Shown here: positions 1 to 4,680 of the stretch, piece by piece
Layout: the number at the start of each line of letters is the position of its first letter
How positions within the stretch are numbered: position 1 is the first letter of the stretch
NCBI GenBank assembly: GCA_027296025.1
Contig: JAPUJU010000130.1
Coordinates: forward strand, 1 to 6,177
From: a bacterium
Lineage (GTDB): Bacteria > Krumholzibacteriota > Krumholzibacteriia > WVZY01
DNA length: 6,177 nt
Direction of reading: 5' to 3'
Program-made: the position numbers and the translations under genes
Notes under the pieces: model-generated
Told to the model about the DNA's origin: nothing
What the model saw: only the letters and a program-made list of their open reading frames with translations
The model's database searches: none

Positions 1-977
1 CGCTGGCCCTTCTCGGTGGGTTTCTTTTCTGGCACCGACGTAAAGAACTCGCGTTACTCTATGTGTTCGTGGGAGCCGATAGGCTTGGGGTTGTCGTATT
101 TTTTGTGAACGCGCGGTTTCGCCTCCCGGTGGTCCCCGTTCTGATTCTCTTTTCGTCGGGGGCCGTCATGTATATGGTTCGGGCGATTCGAGCGAGGAGC
201 TCCGAGGTGCTGAAAGCGATCGTTGGCCTGGCCCTGTGCGTGGTGATCGTTGACTACGACTTCGTTACACAGCGCGGGGTCCGCGCGTTCGACATTGCGG
301 TGTCTCACTACGAACTCGGCAATGCTTACCTGGTGACGGATGACACCGATCGCGCGATCGATGAATTCGAAGCCGCATACCGGACCAATGAACGCTATCC
401 GACACGCGGCTATGCTCAGATCGCCGGCAGCGTCGAGTACCAGCTCGGCTCTTTGTACTGGATACGTGGTCTTTATCAGGATGCTATCCGCGTACTCGGC
501 CGAACGCAGGGTTCCGATTCGCGATCGATAGAAGCCCGCTATCTGCTCGCCGACAGCTATGTGAAGGTCGCGAGGCCCGCCGAGGCGATACGGGTGTATC
601 AGGGTATTCTGGAGTCGGCATCCGGCGAACTGAAGGCGCGGATCGGGCTCGCCGGTGCGCTTCGCGAGGCCGGAGATCTGGACCGATCCGAGGAGATTCT
701 CTCGGGCATACTCGAAAGCGGGAGCAATGCGTTCGCGCATCTGGAACTGGCGAAAACATACGAACTTCAGAAGCGATTCGGAGAGGCTATTCCTCACTAC
801 CAGGCCGCGGGGCAGAACCACGTGTTCCAGCGCGAAGCGCACATGGCGATGGCACGACTCTTTGCCGAATCCGGACAAATTCCGCTTGCTCGCGATGTGT
901 TGTCAAAACTGAGGGAGCAGTTTCCGGGCGACCCGGAAATCGAGTCCCGTTGGCGCGCGTTAAGCGTGATTCGTTGA
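1..977 (+). CDS. Membrane glycosyltransferase-like protein with C-terminal TPR domain (5'-truncated)
   Basis: The reading frame is open from the first complete codon at base 3 to TGA at 975-977, giving 324 residues; the start and catalytic half lie upstream of the window. The visible part begins in a membrane helix, then a basic cytoplasmic turn (HRRKE), a second helix, the motif NARFRLP (window residues about 36-42), and two more hydrophobic segments ending near residue 87. About six TPR-like helical hairpins follow (residues about 102-310), recognisable by patterns such as YELGNAY and DRAIDEFEAA. The whole visible part aligns with the C-terminal half of the next gene, which retains the N-terminal GT-C domain, so I infer that this too is a family-39-type glycosyltransferase using a polyprenyl-phosphate sugar. 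The TPR tail is about two repeats longer than in the paralogue. The apparent GTG at 63 is an internal valine in the conserved membrane region, not the start. Family call fairly sure; sugar and acceptor unknown. Confidence 0.8.
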   Translation, partial: LALLGGFLFWHRRKELALLYVFVGADRLGVVVFFVNARFRLPVVPVLILFSSGAVMYMVRAIRARSSEVLKAIVGLALCVVIVDYDFVTQRGVRAFDIAVSHYELGNAYLVTDDTDRAIDEFEAAYRTNERYPTRGYAQIAGSVEYQLGSLYWIRGLYQDAIRVLGRTQGSDSRSIEARYLLADSYVKVARPAEAIRVYQGILESASGELKARIGLAGALREAGDLDRSEEILSGILESGSNAFAHLELAKTYELQKRFGEAIPHYQAAGQNHVFQREAHMAMARLFAESGQIPLARDVLSKLREQFPGDPEIESRWRALSVIR

Positions 978-986
978 GTCGGTGCC

Positions 987-2900
987 ATGCCAAAACGACC
1001 CCGAAAGAAAACCTATCCCCGGGCGAGCCTCGCGAGTCCATTTGAACCGTTTGCAAAGTCGGCGGCGCTGGAGCGCCGCGACGTACGCAATCTCGTCATC
1101 GTGTTCTGCGTCGCGTTCGCAGTCCGTCTGATTTTCTTTTTTCTCAACCGTGCCCAAAACCCGGTCTTTTTCTATCCGATCATGGATGGGCTCTACCATC
1201 ACCAGTGGGCCAGGGAGATTCTCACCGTGAGCTTTTGGGGGGACGAGGTGTTTTTCCGTGCCCCCCTGTATCCATACTTTCTCGCCTTCCTCTACAAACT
1301 GAGCGCGTCGAGTATCAGTTTCGCTGTGTTCGTGCAACACGTTCTGGGATCGTTGAGCGCCGCCCTGATTTACCTGCTGGCGCGCAGCGTATTCATACCT
1401 CGAATCGCCCTGCTTGCCGGGCTACTCGCCGCGTGCTACTGGACGTTTGTCTACTTCGAAGGCGACCTGCTTATCGTGACCCTGATCGTACTTCTCGATC
1501 TGGTTGCGCTCGTTCTTCTCGCAAGGTCGCTGAAGCAAACCGGGGTTTCGATACTGCTGGCAAGCGGCGCGGCCATCGGCCTTTCGGCCCTGGCGCGGCC
1601 GAGCATCCTGATTTTTCTTCTCGTGTTACCGCTCGTTTATTCACACAAAGCAACCGCGCGGGGGTACCGATCCTGGGCAACGAAAACATTCTGGGTGTGG
1701 CTGGGCGTCACAATCGTCATCACACCGGTTCTCGTTCGCAACTATGTTGTCGGACGCGACGTCGTTCCGATCGCCTCCCAGGGCGGGGTGAACTTCTACA
1801 TCGGCAACAACCCGGAGTCTGACGGCTCAACGGCGGTTGTTCCGGGCACGCGATGGGACTGGTGGGGCGGCTACGAGGACGCGATCGCGATGGCCGAGCA
1901 GGCAGCCGGACGCCCGCTCAAACCGTCCGAAGTATCGAATCACTACTTTCGCGAAGGTGCGGAATTCATATTCGGCTCGCCCGGCAAATCGTTGTCGCTC
2001 TTCGGCCGGAAGTTCTACCTGTTCTGGGCGGGTGGCGAGCGGTCGAATAACAAATCGATCTATTTTTTCTGGCACCTTTCGGGAATGGGCAAGTTCCCGC
2101 TCGTTGGCTTCTGGCTTATCGCGCCACTCGGACTCGCGGGCGGTATCCTATTGTGGCGAAGGCGCCCGGAGGTGTGGCTGCTGCAACTTTTCCTGATGGC
2201 ATACATGGTCGGTGTGGTCGCTTTTTTCGTGAACGCGCGCTTCCGGTTGCCCATGGTTCCCGTGCTGATCATTTTTGCAGCGTACATGATCTTTCAACTG
2301 ATACACGTGCTGCGCAATCCAGGAACAGGCACGTTCACAGCGCTCGGCCTCCTCGCCGCGACGGCGCTCGCCATCAATTTTGACTTCGTGCATTTCCCGG
2401 AAAACAAAATACACGTCCTCTCGATCCCCCGCTACACGCTTGGCAACGCGTACCGCAAAATGGGAGACACCGATGCCGCCATCCGGGAATACGAGAAGGC
2501 ACTCGAGATAGACCGCCTCTACCCGTCGACCGGGTTTCGGGTGATCTCGCGAAATGTAACCTACAATCTCGGCCGGCTGTTGTGGGGGAAAGGGATGTGC
2601 GGTCGCGCTATTCCCTATCTGCGTCAGGTCGGCGGCACCGATCGCTTCGCCGTAATCGCGAAAACGTGCCTGGGCGAGTGCTACCTCCGCGGAGGGAGTA
2701 ACGAGGCGGCGATCGATGCATACGCGGGCGCCCTGGCTGTTGCACCAAACGATGTCGACGCGCTGCGTGGAATCGGATCCGCATACGCGGCGGTCGGAGA
2801 CAATGCGCGCGCTGTGAAGTTCCTTCAACAGGCACTCGCGCTCAATCCGGAGGACGTAGCGCTTTCCGACGAAATCCGCCGACTGCAAGCGGAGCAATGA
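987..2900 (+). CDS. GT-C family (GT39/PMT-like) membrane glycosyltransferase with C-terminal TPR repeats
   Basis: This complete 637-residue protein probably transfers a sugar from a polyprenyl-phosphate donor to an envelope acceptor at the outer face of the inner membrane. A basic N-terminal tail (about residues 1-34) precedes the first membrane helix (35-54). The first outer loop carries IMDGLYHHQWA, with Asp67 at the place of the GT-C catalytic Asp, then RAPLYPYFLAF. About ten more helices follow (roughly 111-131, 138-156, 160-180, 188-201, 205-219, 234-250, 371-390, 398-415, 422-441, 449-463), with a large loop at 251-370 containing GGVNFYIGNNP, a motif I associate with this family. NARFRLP occurs at 416-422. 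Four TPR-like repeats fill about 481-625. It begins 9 bases after the upstream paralogue, in the same frame, with only a weak GAG-type ribosome site, which suggests translational coupling. Donor and acceptor cannot be read from sequence; O-antigen-ligase-type or oligosaccharyltransferase roles are less likely. Confidence 0.88.
   Translation: MPKRPRKKTYPRASLASPFEPFAKSAALERRDVRNLVIVFCVAFAVRLIFFFLNRAQNPVFFYPIMDGLYHHQWAREILTVSFWGDEVFFRAPLYPYFLAFLYKLSASSISFAVFVQHVLGSLSAALIYLLARSVFIPRIALLAGLLAACYWTFVYFEGDLLIVTLIVLLDLVALVLLARSLKQTGVSILLASGAAIGLSALARPSILIFLLVLPLVYSHKATARGYRSWATKTFWVWLGVTIVITPVLVRNYVVGRDVVPIASQGGVNFYIGNNPESDGSTAVVPGTRWDWWGGYEDAIAMAEQAAGRPLKPSEVSNHYFREGAEFIFGSPGKSLSLFGRKFYLFWAGGERSNNKSIYFFWHLSGMGKFPLVGFWLIAPLGLAGGILLWRRRPEVWLLQLFLMAYMVGVVAFFVNARFRLPMVPVLIIFAAYMIFQLIHVLRNPGTGTFTALGLLAATALAINFDFVHFPENKIHVLSIPRYTLGNAYRKMGDTDAAIREYEKALEIDRLYPSTGFRVISRNVTYNLGRLLWGKGMCGRAIPYLRQVGGTDRFAVIAKTCLGECYLRGGSNEAAIDAYAGALAVAPNDVDALRGIGSAYAAVGDNARAVKFLQQALALNPEDVALSDEIRRLQAEQ
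2891..2894 (+). promoter_or_regulatory. Ribosome binding site GGAG that bears on the phosphatase start
   Basis: GGAG lies inside the last codons of the glycosyltransferase gene. It is 2 bases before the ATG at 2897 and 5 bases before the in-frame ATG at 2900. The longer spacing is closer to the usual one, so translation may begin at 2900 (TGATG junction, 1-base overlap) rather than 2897 (ATGA junction, 4-base overlap). The proteins differ by a single Met. Confidence 0.5.
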
Positions 2901-3844
2901 TGCCGACCCCAACCCGACTCGCCCTCGTCGATATCGGAACGAACACCACGAAGTTCGTCACCGTTCGGCTTGCCGGGTCGGGCTTCGAGGAGACGGGCTT
3001 CTCGAAAGCGACCACACGACTCGGCGGCGGGCTCTTCACCGGCGGCGGCGTCTCGCGCGAGGCGATCGACGCCACATCGGAGTCGATCCGCCGCTTTCGC
3101 GCGTCGACGGACGATCGCACCGCCCTCTTTGCTTTTGCGACTTATGCACTTCGAAAAGCGCGGAACGCCCCATACGTGATTCATACACTTGAGCGCGCAC
3201 TCGGAACAAAACTCCATATTCTCTCGGGAAAGAGGGAAGCGCGCTTCGCCTGGCTGAGCGCACGGCGGAATCTTCGCCTCACCAAACCGTACAGCGTGCT
3301 CGTCGATATCGGCGGCGGGTCGACCGAACTTGCCGTCGTACACCACCGCCGCGTTCTTCACGCGCGTTCGTATTCCCTCGGCGCGCTGCACCTGACGGAA
3401 CGATTCATCGCTTCGGACCCGCCGTCAAAGAACGAAACGACGCAGTTGAATGCCGCGGTCCAAAAGACAGTGTCGTCTGCGCTGGCCCGCGCCGGCATCG
3501 CCGGCATCGGAGCGGTACGGATGGACCTCATCGTCTCGGGAGGCAGTGTCGGAACCGCGGTGCGGATGCTTACCCCGAGGCCTCGTGAGTCGGGCCGTCA
3601 ATCGTGTCACGGCATCCAGCGTGGGGCCATCGAGGCGCTCCGGGACCGGTGCGTGACCATGACTCTCTCGAGGCGCAAGCAGCTGCACGGTCTGGAGCCC
3701 GACCGTGCCGACATCATCTACGCAGGGCTCGCCATACTTCTCGAGTTCATGCGCGGATGCGGAAAGCGCGTCGCACTGTTCAACTCCGCCGGGGTTCGCC
3801 ACGGCGCGATTATTCACCTGATTGAAAACGACTTTCGATGGTAG
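2897..3844 (+). CDS. Ppx/GppA family phosphatase (exopolyphosphatase or pppGpp phosphohydrolase)
   Basis: This 315-residue cytoplasmic protein has the ASKHA-type fold of the Ppx/GppA family, which removes terminal phosphate from polyphosphate or from pppGpp. Visible motifs are the N-terminal phosphate loop DIGTNTTKF (residues 12-20), ATYALRKARN (81-90), ILSGKREARF (108-117) with Glu114 matching the catalytic base Glu121 of E. coli Ppx, the second phosphate loop DIGGGSTEL (137-145), a third glycine-rich stretch VSGGSVGT (213-220), DRADIIYAGLAIL (269-281) and GVRHGAI (299-305). It is the short form of about 300-330 residues, lacking the HD-like and C-terminal domains of the roughly 500-residue enterobacterial enzymes. 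The residue before the catalytic Glu is Arg where E. coli Ppx has Glu120, a minor variation. The start overlaps the upstream gene, so it is probably the last gene of that operon. Its 3' end overlaps the convergent pseudouridine synthase gene by 35 bases. Substrate preference between polyphosphate and pppGpp cannot be decided here. Confidence 0.92.
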   Translation: MMPTPTRLALVDIGTNTTKFVTVRLAGSGFEETGFSKATTRLGGGLFTGGGVSREAIDATSESIRRFRASTDDRTALFAFATYALRKARNAPYVIHTLERALGTKLHILSGKREARFAWLSARRNLRLTKPYSVLVDIGGGSTELAVVHHRRVLHARSYSLGALHLTERFIASDPPSKNETTQLNAAVQKTVSSALARAGIAGIGAVRMDLIVSGGSVGTAVRMLTPRPRESGRQSCHGIQRGAIEALRDRCVTMTLSRRKQLHGLEPDRADIIYAGLAILLEFMRGCGKRVALFNSAGVRHGAIIHLIENDFRW

Positions 3845-4550
3845 CCCGAAAGGCCTTCCAGGGGCCGGTCATGACCGGCGGCGCTGCAAGGACCACTTCC
3901 ATATCGCGCGTGGGGTGTTCGATGACGAGTTCTTCGGCGTGCAACGCAATACTTTTGTCCGAAAGCGGCGTTTTCGCTCCGTATTTCACGTCCCCAACAA
4001 CGGGGTATCCCGCATCGGCGAGCTGAACACGAATCTGGTGATGCCGGCCGGTTACCGGCAGCACGTGCAGAAGCGTTCGGTCACCGTCGGTCGCCAGCAC
4101 ACGGTAGGACAGGAGCGCCTTTTTCCCCTTCGCCGACCCGGCCTTCGAAACGCGCGAGCGGTTATGGTCCCGTTCAACGAACGCTTCGAGCTCGCCGGAT
4201 TCGGGCTCGACAAGGCCGTGAACAATAGCGAGGTAGCTCTTCTCCACGCGCCGGAGACGGAACCCCTCCGCGAGGCGCGAGGCTGCTTTCGATGTCCGCG
4301 CGAACATGACTACTCCTGATACCGGGCGGTCGAGCCGATGGATGAGTCCCAGAAAGACGTTGCCGGGCTTCTTGTGTTTTCTTTTGAGGTACCGTTTCGC
4401 CTTGTCGAGTAACGTCTCGTCGCCGGTCTTATCTCCCTGAACGAGAACGCGCGCAGGCTTGAAGACACCGAGCAGGTGGTTGTCCTCGTACAACACACGA
4501 ATATCGTCCGGTTTGCAGTCCTGCATCGTTGATGTGGCGGTGGAAGCCAT
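3810..4550 (-). CDS. RluA-family RNA pseudouridine synthase
   Basis: This 246-residue cytoplasmic enzyme isomerises specific uridines to pseudouridine in rRNA or tRNA. The catalytic motif HRLDRPVSG is at residues 71-79 with Asp74 as the catalytic aspartate. Supporting family motifs are IRVLYEDNHLLGVFKPA (17-33), VEKSYLAIVHG (102-112), LPVTGRHHQIRVQLA (164-178), GYPVVGDVKYG (181-191) and IALHAEEL (201-208). There is no N-terminal S4 RNA-binding domain, so it resembles the short RluA type rather than RluC or RluD. The ATG at 4550 lacks a good Shine-Dalgarno sequence, and so does the internal in-frame ATG at residue 9 (4526). I kept the longer start because a plausible promoter lies immediately upstream of it; that would give a leader of only about 11 bases. 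The last 10 codons and the stop lie antisense to the end of the Ppx/GppA gene. The exact target uridine is not predictable. Confidence 0.93.
   Translation of the reverse strand: MASTATSTMQDCKPDDIRVLYEDNHLLGVFKPARVLVQGDKTGDETLLDKAKRYLKRKHKKPGNVFLGLIHRLDRPVSGVVMFARTSKAASRLAEGFRLRRVEKSYLAIVHGLVEPESGELEAFVERDHNRSRVSKAGSAKGKKALLSYRVLATDGDRTLLHVLPVTGRHHQIRVQLADAGYPVVGDVKYGAKTPLSDKSIALHAEELVIEHPTRDMEVVLAAPPVMTGPWKAFRATIESRFQSGE
3864..3879. other. 16-bp perfect inverted repeat (palindrome)
   Basis: The sequence GCCGGTCATGACCGGC reads the same on both strands. It lies inside the pseudouridine synthase gene, near its 3' end, and 20 bases past the stop of the convergent phosphatase gene. In RNA it could form a 6-bp GC-rich stem with a CATG loop, but no T-run follows on either strand, so it is not a standard intrinsic terminator. 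It may be chance in GC-rich coding DNA. Confidence 0.45.
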
Positions 4551-4568
4551 GCGACGTTACCGTGCCGG

Positions 4569-4597
4569 AACATATCAGAACGCGCCCGTGCCGACAA
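4569..4597 (-). promoter_or_regulatory. Putative sigma70-type extended -10 promoter for the pseudouridine synthase gene
   Basis: On the minus strand, TTGTCG (4597-4592) and TATGTT (4574-4569) are separated by 17 bases, and the -10 hexamer is preceded by TGA, giving an extended -10 (TGnTATGTT). Each hexamer matches the consensus at 4 of 6 positions. Transcription would start near 4562, leaving a very short leader of about 11 bases before the ATG at 4550, which fits the lack of a Shine-Dalgarno sequence. Moderate support only. Confidence 0.4.
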
Positions 4598-4609
4598 CAT
4601 CCGATGGTG

Positions 4610-4639
4610 TTGACTCACTTCCCTGAACCGCCTTATACT
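4610..4639 (+). promoter_or_regulatory. Sigma70-like promoter for the M28 peptidase gene
   Basis: TTGACT (4610-4615) and TATACT (4634-4639) each match the sigma70 consensus at 5 of 6 positions and are 18 bases apart. The start of transcription would be near 4646, giving a leader of about 35 bases before the ATG at 4681. The position, orientation and downstream ribosome site all agree. Its -35 lies 12 bases from the -35 of the putative divergent promoter, so a regulator bound between them could affect both genes. Confidence 0.65.
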
Positions 4640-4665
4640 CGCGGCGTAAGGTCGTCAAACTATCC

Positions 4666-4672
4666 AAAGGAA
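4666..4672 (+). promoter_or_regulatory. Ribosome binding site of the M28 peptidase gene
   Basis: AAAGGAA, a good Shine-Dalgarno core (AAGGA), ends 8 bases before the ATG at 4681. This supports that start over any downstream in-frame ATG and keeps the lipoprotein signal peptide. Confidence 0.75.
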
Positions 4673-4680
4673 CGTACGTC

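Noticed and set aside
347..360. 14-bp palindrome CGATCGCGCGATCG, and a GCGATCGC octamer at 1881-1888 resembling cyanobacterial HIP1
   Set aside because: Both lie within coding sequence and fit frequent use of GCG-ATC-type codons. The octamer is not repeated often enough in the window to be a HIP1 signal.
54..878. Minus-strand open frame of 274 codons opposite the first gene
   Set aside because: The plus-strand frame is clearly homologous to the neighbouring gene, so the antisense frame is a shadow.
1205..1822. Plus-strand alternative frame of 205 codons inside the second glycosyltransferase
   Set aside because: The Arg-rich, motif-free translation is typical of a shifted frame in GC-rich coding DNA.
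2148..2912. Minus-strand open frame of 254 codons opposite the second glycosyltransferase
   Set aside because: It is antisense to a conserved membrane and TPR coding region, has no family motifs, and no convincing start signal.
3491..3508. Tandem 9-bp repeat GCCGGCATC in the phosphatase gene
   Set aside because: Only two copies, encoding Ala-Gly-Ile twice in a normal helix-loop region. No sign of a longer array or a mobile element.
3822..4319. Plus-strand open frame of 165 codons opposite the pseudouridine synthase
   Set aside because: The minus strand carries the complete set of RluA motifs; the plus-strand frame has none.
4672..4679. 8-bp palindrome ACGTACGT next to the peptidase start codon
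   Set aside because: Short enough to occur by chance, and it only fills the spacer between the ribosome site and the ATG.
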